Assembly (NCBI GenBank): GCA_016789625.1
Contig: JAEUQS010000227.1
Span: 1-7,444, forward strand
DNA: 7,444 bases
Reading direction: 5' to 3'
Source: Acidobacteriota bacterium
GTDB lineage: Bacteria > Acidobacteriota > Thermoanaerobaculia > UBA5066
This document shows, piece by piece, positions 1 through 6,451 of this stretch (position 1 is the stretch's first letter; the number at the start of each line of letters is the position of its first letter). The notes under the pieces are model-generated. The model worked only from the letters and a program-made list of their open reading frames with translations, was not told where the DNA came from and ran no database searches. The position numbers were made by a program, and so were the translations under genes.

Positions 1-1628
1 GCGGATTCCAGCGTCTCGCGGCTTCCGCCCGCGACCTCCGACAGCACGGCCACGAGGCGGTGGCTCTCGGCCGTCTGCTGGTTCACGGCGTCCTCGATGT
101 CGTGGAGAAGCGAGAGCGAGCGCTCCGCGGCGACGGCGATCTGCGAGGCCGCGCCCTTCTGCTCGTGCACCGTGCGCTCCACGAATCCGGCCATCTCGGT
201 CAGCCGCAGCACGACGTCGCGGATGCGCTCGGCCTCGCGGTTGTTGCGGCGGGCCTCCTCGAGGAGAGCCTCGAGCCCGCGCGACACGTCGCCGAGCGAC
301 GACGCCGTGGTCGCGACCGCGGCCTCCTGCTCGTGCGTGACCTCGCGGATCGCCGAGACCGCGCCCTCGGCGCGGCGCGCGCCCTGCGCGATCTCGAGGA
401 ACGCCCGCTCGGCCTCCTCGGTGCTCCGCACACCCGCCTGAACGAGACGCGTCTCCTCCTCGGCCGCCGAGGAGGCCGAGTCCACCTCGTCGCGCATCGT
501 CTCGATGAGGCCCGCGATGCCGCGCGCGCCGTCGGCCGTGCGCTCGGCGAGCTTGCGGATCTCGGCCGCGACCACGGCAAAGCCCCGGCCGTGCTCCCCG
601 GCGCGGCTCGCGAGGAGCGACGCGTTGAGCGCGAGGAGGTTCGTCTGGCGGGCGATCTCCTCGATGACCTCCACGATGCGGCCTGCCTCCACCGAACGCG
701 CGGTGACGCGCGCCACGGCGTCGCGCACGGAGAGGGCCGAGCCCTGGATCGCCGAGACCTTGGCCTTCACGTCGCGCACCACGGCCCCGCCGCGTGCCGC
801 GTCGTCGGTGACGCGCGTGGCTTCGCGGCTCGCCTCGATGGCCGAGCCCGCCACCTTGGAAACGGCCTCGGCGTTCAGCTTCGCGAACGTCGCCAGCTCC
901 TCGGCCTTGCGCGACAGCTCCTGCAGAGTCGCGTCGAGAACGTGCGCCCCTTCGGCGAGCGACGAGGACGTCCCGGCACCGTCGGAAGAGAGGCGCTGCA
1001 GCTCCTCCGAGCGCGCGAAGACCTCGGTCATCGACGCGTCGAGCTCCGCCACGGCCGCGGCCGTTTCCTCGGCGCCGGAGGCCACGGTGCCCACGCTCTC
1101 GGCGATGGACCGGTTCGCGGTGTCGAACGACGAAACGGCCACGCCCGCCGCGTCGATGCGCGTGAGCGCCACGGTCGCGCGCTCCCGCGTGCGGGCCGAA
1201 GCGCCGCGGAGGACGCCGATCTGCTCGTGGAGCATGTCCTGCTCGCGCCGCACGGAGCCCAGGAGGCGCGCGGAAGACCCGGCAACCGCGTTCAGCAGCC
1301 GGCCCACCGCTCCGGCCACGCCCTCGGCCTCCGGCGCGCGGGCTGCCAGATCGCCCTCGGCCATGCGGCGCGCGGCGTCGAGCGTGCGGCTCATGCCCGC
1401 GAGCGGCCGGAGCGACCACAGGGCGACGAGCGCTCCCGCGAGAACGCCTCCGAGCAGCGCCGCGCCGACACCCCGCTCGAACGCCGGCAGAAGGAGCGGA
1501 GCAGGCGCGGAGCTGAGGTCGGGCCACAGGGCCACGCAGGTTGCGAGGAGGCCCCCGGCGAAGGCGATTCCGCCGGCGAGGATGGCCGTCCTCGCGACGA
1601 GGCGTTCGGGCTCGTCCCTCAGGGCCAC
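1..1628 (-). CDS. Methyl-accepting chemotaxis protein, long-armed, no periplasmic sensor domain (C-terminus cut by left edge)
   Basis: A membrane chemoreceptor that would signal through CheW and the kinase CheA. Read on the minus strand from a GTG at 1628, 542 codons are visible and no stop occurs before the edge. Residues 14-35 and 54-73 are hydrophobic membrane segments joined by only about 18 residues, so there is no room for a ligand-binding domain. A HAMP-like stretch follows (about 74-124, with RPLAGM at its start and an EGDL motif). A continuous heptad-rich coil (125-325) leads to the conserved hairpin tip (326-353), which reads QTNLLALNASLLASRAGEHG and then GRGFAVVA. The descending arm (354-542) contains EQ-x-x-x-A repeats typical of these receptors. 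Each arm exceeds 200 residues, against about 130 in the common 36H class. The frame stays open upstream to beyond 1740, so the start is uncertain. GTG 1628 is chosen because the residues before it look non-coding and overlap a hairpin. Family assignment is near certain; the stimulus is unknown. Confidence 0.93.
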   Translation of the reverse strand, partial: MALRDEPERLVARTAILAGGIAFAGGLLATCVALWPDLSSAPAPLLLPAFERGVGAALLGGVLAGALVALWSLRPLAGMSRTLDAARRMAEGDLAARAPEAEGVAGAVGRLLNAVAGSSARLLGSVRREQDMLHEQIGVLRGASARTRERATVALTRIDAAGVAVSSFDTANRSIAESVGTVASGAEETAAAVAELDASMTEVFARSEELQRLSSDGAGTSSSLAEGAHVLDATLQELSRKAEELATFAKLNAEAVSKVAGSAIEASREATRVTDDAARGGAVVRDVKAKVSAIQGSALSVRDAVARVTARSVEAGRIVEVIEEIARQTNLLALNASLLASRAGEHGRGFAVVAAEIRKLAERTADGARGIAGLIETMRDEVDSASSAAEEETRLVQAGVRSTEEAERAFLEIAQGARRAEGAVSAIREVTHEQEAAVATTASSLGDVSRGLEALLEEARRNNREAERIRDVVLRLTEMAGFVERTVHEQKGAASQIAVAAERSLSLLHDIEDAVNQQTAESHRLVAVLSEVAGGSRETLES

Positions 1629-1634
1629 GCCGTG

Positions 1635-1640
1635 AGTGTA
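1635..1640 (-). promoter_or_regulatory. Possible -10 box (TACACT) for the chemoreceptor gene
   Basis: On the minus strand TACACT ends six bases before the GTG at 1628, and no Shine-Dalgarno lies at a normal distance from that start. This spacing would place the transcript start at or next to the start codon, as in leaderless mRNAs. No convincing -35 hexamer is visible about 17 bases upstream. It matches four of six consensus bases, so this is suggestive only. The same arrangement recurs before hemE. Confidence 0.25.
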
Positions 1641-1680
1641 CGCTCCCGGAAACCGGATCCCGGCCCTTGCGTAATCCGTA

Positions 1681-1710
1681 GGAGCCGGTCCTCGGCTCCC
1701 TGTCTTTTTT
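1681..1710 (+). terminator. Terminator-like hairpin with T run in the peptidase leader
   Basis: GGAGCCG (1681-1687) pairs perfectly with CGGCTCC (1693-1699) around the five-base loop GTCCT. CTGTC and six T (1705-1710) follow, which gives the form of an intrinsic terminator read on the plus strand. No plus-strand gene lies upstream, because the chemoreceptor is antisense there. It could therefore attenuate the peptidase transcript, stop antisense transcription into the peptidase, or be incidental. The element is plain in the sequence; its role is inferred. Confidence 0.45.
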
Positions 1711-1720
1711 CCGCCCACCC

Positions 1721-1736
1721 GACTCGTTCCCGAGTC
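1721..1736. repeat. Perfect inverted repeat just upstream of the peptidase ribosome binding site
   Basis: GACTCG (1721-1726) and CGAGTC (1731-1736) form a perfect six-base-pair stem around TTCC. It lies 11 bases before the AGGAGGT at 1748. In RNA it would be a second leader hairpin after the terminator-like one. In DNA it could be a small operator in the divergent promoter region. Nothing in the sequence separates these options. Confidence 0.5.
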
Positions 1737-1747
1737 ACTCATTGTTC

Positions 1748-1754
1748 AGGAGGT
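1748..1754 (+). promoter_or_regulatory. Strong Shine-Dalgarno (AGGAGGT) fixing a TTG start
   Basis: AGGAGGT lies four bases (TCCAT counted from AGGAGG gives five) before the TTG at 1759. It is almost fully complementary to the 3' end of 16S rRNA. It decides the rare TTG start for the peptidase, because the next in-frame ATG (1801) has no such site and would cut away most of the signal peptide. Confidence 0.88.
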
Positions 1755-1758
1755 CCAT

Positions 1759-3852
1759 TTGCACCGAGCTCGTACCGCTCTTTCGATCTCTCTTCTTTCC
1801 ATGTCCTTCGCGGCCACCGCCGTGAATGCCGAAACGCCGGGCGCGGCGCCCGCGAAGGCCTCCGAGCGGGCCAAGCCGGCTCCGGCGCCGAAGAACCTCG
1901 AGGTGTCGGCCATCGACGCCGGTACGAAGTCGTGCGACGACTTCTACCAGTACGCCACGGGAACCTGGCTGAAGAACAACCCGATCCCGTCGGACAAGTC
2001 CCGCTGGGGCGCGTTCGAGGAGCTGGCCGACCGCAACCGCGCGACGCTGAAGGGCATCCTCGAGGAGACCGCCGCGAAGAAGGACTGGCCCAAGGGCTCG
2101 AACAAGCAGAAGGTCGGTGACTTCTACGCGATCGGCATGGACGAGGCCGCCATCGAGAAGGCGGGCCTCACGCCGCTCGAGCCCTGGTTCGCCAGGATCG
2201 ACGCGCTGAAGTCGAAGGCCGACCTCCCGAAGCTCCTCGCGGCGATCCACGAGGCCGGGCTCCCCGCGGGCTTCGGCGCGTTCATCGCGCAGGACCAGAA
2301 AGAGAGCACGCGTTACACGGTGCTCCTCAACCAGGGCGGCCTCGGCCTCCCCGACCGCGACTACTACACCAAGGACGACGCCAAGTCGAAGGAGATCAAG
2401 GAGAAGTACGTCGCGCACGTGACGCGCGTCTTCGAGCTCGCCGGGGCCACGAAAGACGAGGCGACGGCCAAGGCGCAGGTGGTGATCGGCTTCGAGACGC
2501 GGCTCGCGCAGGCGGCGAACACGCGCGTCGAGAACCGGGATCCCGACAAGACCTACAACAAGCGCACGCTCGCCCAGGTGGCGACGGAGTTCCCCGGCTT
2601 CGACTTCGCGACGTATCTCAAGGCGATGGGCGTGCCGGCCGCGCACCAGGACGTCATCGTCCGCCAGCCGAAGTTCTTCACCGAGTTCGGCATCGTGGCG
2701 AACGGCACCTCGGTCGAGGAGTGGAAGACCTACCTGAAGTGGCACGCGCTCCGCGGCGCCGCGGCCTTCCTGCCCAAGGCGTTCGACGAAGAGTCCTTCG
2801 CGTTCTACGGCAAGACGCTCCAGGGCGTGCCCGAGCGGGAGGAGCGCTGGAAGCGCGTGCTCGCCGCGACTGACGGAGCCGTGGGCGAGGCCCTCGGCCA
2901 GCTCTACGTGGAGAAGGCGTTCAGCCCCAAGTCCAAGGAGCGCATGAAGGTCCTCATCGAGAACCTCCGCGCGGCGCTCAAGGTGCGCATCGAGGGTCTC
3001 CCCTGGATGGGCGACGAAACGAAGAAGAAGGCGCTCGAGAAGCTCGCCGCCTTCAACGTGAAGATCGGCTACCCCGACAAGTGGAAGGACTATTCCAAGC
3101 TCACCATCTCGCGTAAGTCGTACTTCGACAACGTGATCGCGGCGAACAAGTGGGAGACCGCCCAGGACATCGCCAAGCTCGGCAAGCCCATCGACCGCAC
3201 CGAGTGGCAGATGACGCCGCCCACGGTGAACGCGTACTACAGCCCCACGATGAACGAGATCGTCTTCCCGGCCGGCATCCTGCAGCCGCCGTTCTTCTAC
3301 GCCGAGGCCGACGACGCCGTGAACTACGGCGCGATCGGCGTCGTCATCGGACACGAGATGACGCACGGCTTCGACGACCAGGGCTCGAAATACGACGCCA
3401 GGGGCAACCTCCAGAACTGGTGGACCGACGCGGACCGCAAGGCCTACGACGAGCGCACGGCGCTCATGGTGAAGCAGTTCGAAGGCTACAAGCCGCTGGC
3501 CGACCAGGCCATCAACGGCAAGCTCACGCTGGGCGAGAACATCGCCGATCTGGGAGGCCTGAAGATCGCGTACGCCGCGCTCCAGAAGGCCATCGGCGTG
3601 GATCCGAAGGCCGGGAAGGCCGTGGAGGGCTTCACGCCCGCGCAGCGCTTCTTCCTCTCGTACGCCACGGTGTGGCGGAACAACATCCGCGACGAGGCGC
3701 TCCGCGTGCGCCTCAACACCGACCCGCACAGCCCCGGCAAGTACCGCACGCTCGGGCCGCTCTCGAACCTCCCCGAGTTCCACGACGCCTTCTCGTGCCC
3801 CGACGGCAGCCCGATGAAGCGCGCCGAGGCGGACCGCCCGGTCATCTGGTAA
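1759..3852 (+). CDS. Secreted M13 family (neprilysin/PepO-type) zinc endopeptidase
   Basis: A zinc metallo-endopeptidase of 697 residues, expected to cut oligopeptides outside the inner membrane. A signal peptide occupies residues 1-24 (basic HRAR, hydrophobic core, AVNA cleavage site before E25). An Ala/Pro/Lys-rich linker (about 28-45) leads to the M13 N-terminal domain, which opens with the typical CDDFYQYATGTW (from C59). The catalytic domain contains the substrate-binding NAYY (491-494), the zinc site HEMTH (H532, E533, H536) and GENIADLGG with the third ligand E593 and D597. The protein ends in the family's terminal aromatic (DRPVIW). All catalytic residues are present and the length is normal, so it should be active. 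C59 and C680 are the only cysteines. They match the positions of the conserved human neprilysin pair C80-C735, which suggests one disulfide formed in the periplasm. There is no lipobox. It is probably monocistronic: divergent from the chemoreceptor and followed by a terminator. The physiological substrate is unknown. Confidence 0.97.
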   Translation: MHRARTALSISLLSMSFAATAVNAETPGAAPAKASERAKPAPAPKNLEVSAIDAGTKSCDDFYQYATGTWLKNNPIPSDKSRWGAFEELADRNRATLKGILEETAAKKDWPKGSNKQKVGDFYAIGMDEAAIEKAGLTPLEPWFARIDALKSKADLPKLLAAIHEAGLPAGFGAFIAQDQKESTRYTVLLNQGGLGLPDRDYYTKDDAKSKEIKEKYVAHVTRVFELAGATKDEATAKAQVVIGFETRLAQAANTRVENRDPDKTYNKRTLAQVATEFPGFDFATYLKAMGVPAAHQDVIVRQPKFFTEFGIVANGTSVEEWKTYLKWHALRGAAAFLPKAFDEESFAFYGKTLQGVPEREERWKRVLAATDGAVGEALGQLYVEKAFSPKSKERMKVLIENLRAALKVRIEGLPWMGDETKKKALEKLAAFNVKIGYPDKWKDYSKLTISRKSYFDNVIAANKWETAQDIAKLGKPIDRTEWQMTPPTVNAYYSPTMNEIVFPAGILQPPFFYAEADDAVNYGAIGVVIGHEMTHGFDDQGSKYDARGNLQNWWTDADRKAYDERTALMVKQFEGYKPLADQAINGKLTLGENIADLGGLKIAYAALQKAIGVDPKAGKAVEGFTPAQRFFLSYATVWRNNIRDEALRVRLNTDPHSPGKYRTLGPLSNLPEFHDAFSCPDGSPMKRAEADRPVIW

Positions 3853-3879
3853 AGGTCACTCCCTCGCATTGATGCAGAT

Positions 3880-3910
3880 GGGGGGCTACGGCCCCCCTTT
3901 CCTTTCCCTT
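3880..3910 (+). terminator. Intrinsic terminator after the M13 peptidase gene
   Basis: GGGGGGC (3880-3886) and GCCCCCC (3891-3897) form a seven-base-pair stem around TACG. In RNA this is a C(UACG)G tetraloop, one of the exceptionally stable UNCG class. A pyrimidine tract with two T triplets follows (3898-3910). The T tract is on the plus-strand side only, so it ends the peptidase transcript and insulates hemE from read-through. Confidence 0.85.
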
Positions 3911-3915
3911 ACCAT
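3910..3915 (+). promoter_or_regulatory. Possible -10 box (TACCAT) close to the hemE start
   Basis: TACCAT ends six bases before the ATG at 3922 (three before the GTG at 3919). It comes directly after the terminator, and there is no purine-rich Shine-Dalgarno in the pyrimidine-rich stretch. This would fit a leaderless hemE transcript. A -35 element would fall inside the terminator stem and is not recognisable, so confidence is low. Confidence 0.28.
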
Positions 3916-3918
3916 CCG

Positions 3919-4947
3919 GTGATGACAGGTCCTTCGCGCCAGCGCTTCCTCGACGCCGCCTTCGCCCGCCCCGTGGACGTGCCGCCCGTGTGGCTCATGC
4001 GGCAGGCGGGTCGCTACCTTCCCGAATACCGCGAGGTGCGCAAGCGCTTCGCGTTCCTCGACCTCTGCGCGAACGTGGACGGAGCGGTCGAGGTCTCGAT
4101 GCAGCCGTTCGACCGCTTCGGCATGGACGGCGTGATCCTCTTTTCCGACATCCTCATCCCGCTGCCGCCCATGGGCATCGAGGTGAAGCTGGACGAGGGC
4201 GGCCCGAAGCTGCCCGATCCCGTGCGCACGGCCGAGCGCGTGCTCTCGCTGCGGAGCTTCGACCCCTCGGTGGAGACGCGGTTCGTGATGGACATCCACC
4301 GCGCGCTCAAGAAGGCGGTCGCGGGCCGCGCCGCCACGATCGGCTTCTGCGGGGCCCCGTGGACGCTCGCGACCTATGCCATCGAGGGCGGCTCGTCGAA
4401 GAGCTTCGTGAACACGAAGACGATGATGCACAGGGAGCCCGCGCTGTTCGAGCAGCTCCTCGGCAAGCTGGCCGACGTGTGCGGCCACTACCTCGCCGCG
4501 CAGATCGAGGCCGGCGCCGACGTGGTGCAGATCTTCGACTCGTGGGCCGGTGAGCTCTCCTACGAAGACTACGAGCGCTTCATCCGCCCCGCGAACGAGC
4601 GGCTCCTCGCGAAGCTCCCGAAGCGCGGCGAGGTTCCGCGCATCTTCTTCGCGTCGGGCTCGTCGCACCTCATCGAGTCGTTCGGGCGCCTGCCCGTCGA
4701 CGTCGTCTCCGTGGACTGGAAGCTCCCGCTCTCCGAGGCCCGGCGCCGCATCCCGATGCGCGCGCTCCAGGGCAACGTAGACCCCGGCATCCTGCTGGGA
4801 CCGGTGGGCGGCGTGACGGAAGCCGTCCGGGCCGCGAAGCTCGACGCGGGCCCCGGAGGCCACATCGTGAACCTCGGCCACGGCATCCTGCCGCCCACGC
4901 CGCCCGAGAGCGTCGCGGCGTTCGTGGCCGCGGCGCGCGAGGCGTAG
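3919..4947 (+). CDS. hemE: Uroporphyrinogen III decarboxylase
   Basis: Cytoplasmic, cofactor-free enzyme that removes the four acetate carboxyls of uroporphyrinogen III to give coproporphyrinogen III, the first committed step towards heme. The 342 residues match the family length. The N-terminal signature WLMRQAGRYLPEYR (25-38) carries the substrate arginines R28 and R32. D77 in FSDIL is the equivalent of the essential Asp that binds the pyrrole nitrogens. The second signature GFCGAPWTLATYAIEGG contains Y153. S208 in DSWAG and H321 in NLGHG complete the usual active-site set. The start is either GTG 3919 or the adjacent ATG 3922; ATG is the plainer choice, and neither has a Shine-Dalgarno. 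It is the first gene of the heme group, after the peptidase terminator, with hemN 73 bases downstream. The identification is secure. Confidence 0.97.
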   Translation: MMTGPSRQRFLDAAFARPVDVPPVWLMRQAGRYLPEYREVRKRFAFLDLCANVDGAVEVSMQPFDRFGMDGVILFSDILIPLPPMGIEVKLDEGGPKLPDPVRTAERVLSLRSFDPSVETRFVMDIHRALKKAVAGRAATIGFCGAPWTLATYAIEGGSSKSFVNTKTMMHREPALFEQLLGKLADVCGHYLAAQIEAGADVVQIFDSWAGELSYEDYERFIRPANERLLAKLPKRGEVPRIFFASGSSHLIESFGRLPVDVVSVDWKLPLSEARRRIPMRALQGNVDPGILLGPVGGVTEAVRAAKLDAGPGGHIVNLGHGILPPTPPESVAAFVAAAREA

Positions 4948-5006
4948 GAACGAGCGAACCGATCGCCTGATCAAGGTGCATCCGGGCCAACGTGGCCGCG
5001 GCGCGC
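4923..5006 (+). repeat. Exact 16-base direct repeat pair at the hemE-hemN junction
   Basis: CGTGGCCGCGGCGCGC occurs at 4923-4938, inside the last codons of hemE, and again at 4991-5006, in the intergenic gap just before a TAACCT box upstream of hemN. The copies are 68 bases apart, and their flanks do not match. The second copy also completes a small hairpin, GGCCA (4985-4989) with TGGCC (4993-4997). The repeat is certain; whether it is a relic duplication, a binding site or a chance product of GC-rich sequence is open. Confidence 0.6.
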
Positions 5007-5012
5007 TAACCT
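5007..5012 (+). promoter_or_regulatory. Possible weak -10 box (TAACCT) close to the hemN start
   Basis: TAACCT ends eight bases before the ATG at 5021, with no Shine-Dalgarno between. The seven bases before the ATG (CCATCCG) also occur just upstream of the hemE start (3912-3918). It matches only three consensus positions and no -35 is visible. hemN may simply be read through from hemE. Confidence 0.18.
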
Positions 5013-5020
5013 TCCATCCG

Positions 5021-6451
5021 ATGGTCGCAATCCCCATCCGCCTCCGTGGCGAAACGCTCCCCGTCACCACGGAGCTCCTCGATCGCTACAACGTGCAGGG
5101 GCCCCGCTACACCTCCTACCCCACGGCCCCCGAGTGGACCGAGGACGTCGGGCCGGCCGAGTACCGCGCAGCGGCCGAGCGCGCGAACGCCTCGGGCGCG
5201 CCCGTCTCGCTCTACGTGCACCTGCCGTTCTGCGACGAGCAGTGCTGGTTCTGCGGGTGCTTCATGAAGGTCGTGCCCAAGCCCGAGCGGAAGGGCGAGG
5301 GGCGCGAGGAGATCGCCGGCTACCTGGGCGACGTGCACCGGGAGATCGACCGGCTCGCGGGCGAGGTCGATCGCGGCCGCCCCGTCGTGCAGGCGCACTG
5401 GGGCGGCGGCACGCCCACGTACCTCACGCCCTCCCAGGCGGGCGAGCTCGCGCAGCATCTCTTCAGCGCGTTCACGCTCGCACCCGGCGCCGAGGTCTCC
5501 GTGGAGGTCGATCCCCGCGTCACGACGCCCGCGCACCTCGAAACGCTGTTCAAGGCCGGGTTCAACCGGGTGTCGATGGGGGTGCAGGACTTCGATCCCA
5601 CCGTGCAGGAGCTCGTGAACCGCATCCAGCCGTTCGAGATGACCCGCGATCTCGTGACGGCGGCGCGCAGCATCGGCTACGAGTCCGTGAACCTCGACCT
5701 CATCTACGGCCTGCCCGGCCAGCGCCTCGAAGGGTTCGAGGAGTCGATCCAGAAGATCCTCTCCCTCCGGCCCGACCGGCTCGCGCTCTACTCCTACGCG
5801 CACGTGCCCTGGCTCAAGCGGCCGCAGCGCGTCCTCGCGGCGCACCTCCCCGAGGGCACCGAGAAGTTCCGCATCTTCGTGGCGGGCATCGAGCGGTTCG
5901 TGGAAGCCGGCTACGAGTACATCGGCATGGACCACTTCGCGCTCCCCCACGACGAGATCGTCACGGCCCAGAAGAACCGCACGCTCACGCGCAACTTCCA
6001 GGGCTATTCCACGCACGGAGGCTGCGACCTGTACGGCCTCGGCGTCTCGGCCATCGGCCAGGTCCACGACACGTACGTCCAGAACACGAAGGACTACGGC
6101 GCGTATCACCGTGCCGCGGCCGAGGGCGTGACGTCCACCGTTCGCGGACGCCGCCTCACCCAGGACGACGTGCTCCGTCGCGCCGTGATCACGAAGCTCC
6201 TCTGCCACACCGTGCTCGTGCCCGCGGAGATCGAGAAGGAGTTCTCTCTCGCGTCCTTCGACGAGACGTTCGCGAGCGCGATCGCCGCGCTGCCGGCCTT
6301 CGAGGCCGACGGCTTCGTCACGCGCGAGAACGGCGAGATCCGCGTGACGGCGCTCGGCCGTATTTTCATCCGCAACGTGGCCATGCTCTTCGACGCCTAC
6401 CTCTCGCAGAAGGCGCCGGACGCGCCGAAGATCTTCTCGAGGACGCTCTGA
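5021..6451 (+). CDS. hemN: Oxygen-independent coproporphyrinogen III oxidase (radical SAM)
   Basis: Cytoplasmic radical-SAM enzyme that oxidatively decarboxylates two propionates of coproporphyrinogen III to vinyls, giving protoporphyrinogen IX without oxygen. The 476 residues resemble E. coli HemN throughout. The N-terminal GPRYTSYPTA is followed by YVHLPFC. The [4Fe-4S] cysteines are C71, C75 and C78, and C80 completes the CX3CX2CXC pattern that marks true HemN. Y65 sits six residues before the first cysteine, as in E. coli. The SAM-binding GGGTP is at 128-132. VDPR, FNRVSMGVQDF, IYGLPGQ, GMDHFA and NFQGYSTHGG all follow, and a HemN C-terminal domain closes the protein. The conserved NFQGY and IGMDHFA motifs argue against the HemW-like paralogues. 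A GTG at 4976 would add 15 residues, but ATG 5021 gives the family's usual N-terminal length. The stop codon overlaps the hemH start by one base (TGATG). Confidence 0.96.
   Translation: MVAIPIRLRGETLPVTTELLDRYNVQGPRYTSYPTAPEWTEDVGPAEYRAAAERANASGAPVSLYVHLPFCDEQCWFCGCFMKVVPKPERKGEGREEIAGYLGDVHREIDRLAGEVDRGRPVVQAHWGGGTPTYLTPSQAGELAQHLFSAFTLAPGAEVSVEVDPRVTTPAHLETLFKAGFNRVSMGVQDFDPTVQELVNRIQPFEMTRDLVTAARSIGYESVNLDLIYGLPGQRLEGFEESIQKILSLRPDRLALYSYAHVPWLKRPQRVLAAHLPEGTEKFRIFVAGIERFVEAGYEYIGMDHFALPHDEIVTAQKNRTLTRNFQGYSTHGGCDLYGLGVSAIGQVHDTYVQNTKDYGAYHRAAAEGVTSTVRGRRLTQDDVLRRAVITKLLCHTVLVPAEIEKEFSLASFDETFASAIAALPAFEADGFVTRENGEIRVTALGRIFIRNVAMLFDAYLSQKAPDAPKIFSRTL
6439..6443 (+). promoter_or_regulatory. 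Shine-Dalgarno (GAGGA) for hemH within the end of hemN
   Basis: GAGGA lies seven bases before the ATG at 6451, inside the last hemN codons. It supports that ATG as the hemH start and translation coupled to the end of hemN. Confidence 0.6.

Noticed and set aside
505..1635. A 376-codon plus-strand open frame antisense to the chemoreceptor
   Set aside because: Low-complexity Ala/Arg/Ser composition with no motif. The minus strand here encodes the MCP tip motif without ambiguity.
1628..1718. A longer chemoreceptor start at GTG 1718
   Set aside because: The added 30 residues are not hydrophobic or family-like, run through the terminator-like hairpin, and have no better ribosome binding site. It cannot be fully excluded because the frame is open.
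60..2120. A 686-codon open frame on the plus strand across the chemoreceptor and the start of the peptidase
   Set aside because: Its product is Arg/Gly/His-rich with no family motifs, and it overlaps two genes with clear conserved motifs. It is a product of high GC content.
1735..3783. A 682-codon minus-strand open frame opposite the M13 peptidase
   Set aside because: Arg/Leu/Val/Glu-rich shadow of a real gene whose zinc motifs are intact on the plus strand.
4976..5020. hemN start at GTG 4976
   Set aside because: It adds 15 residues, encoded partly by the direct repeat, beyond the usual HemN N-terminus, and has no Shine-Dalgarno. ATG 5021 fits the family better.
5006..6208. A 400-codon minus-strand open frame opposite hemN
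   Set aside because: Shadow frame with biased composition; the plus strand encodes full-length HemN.
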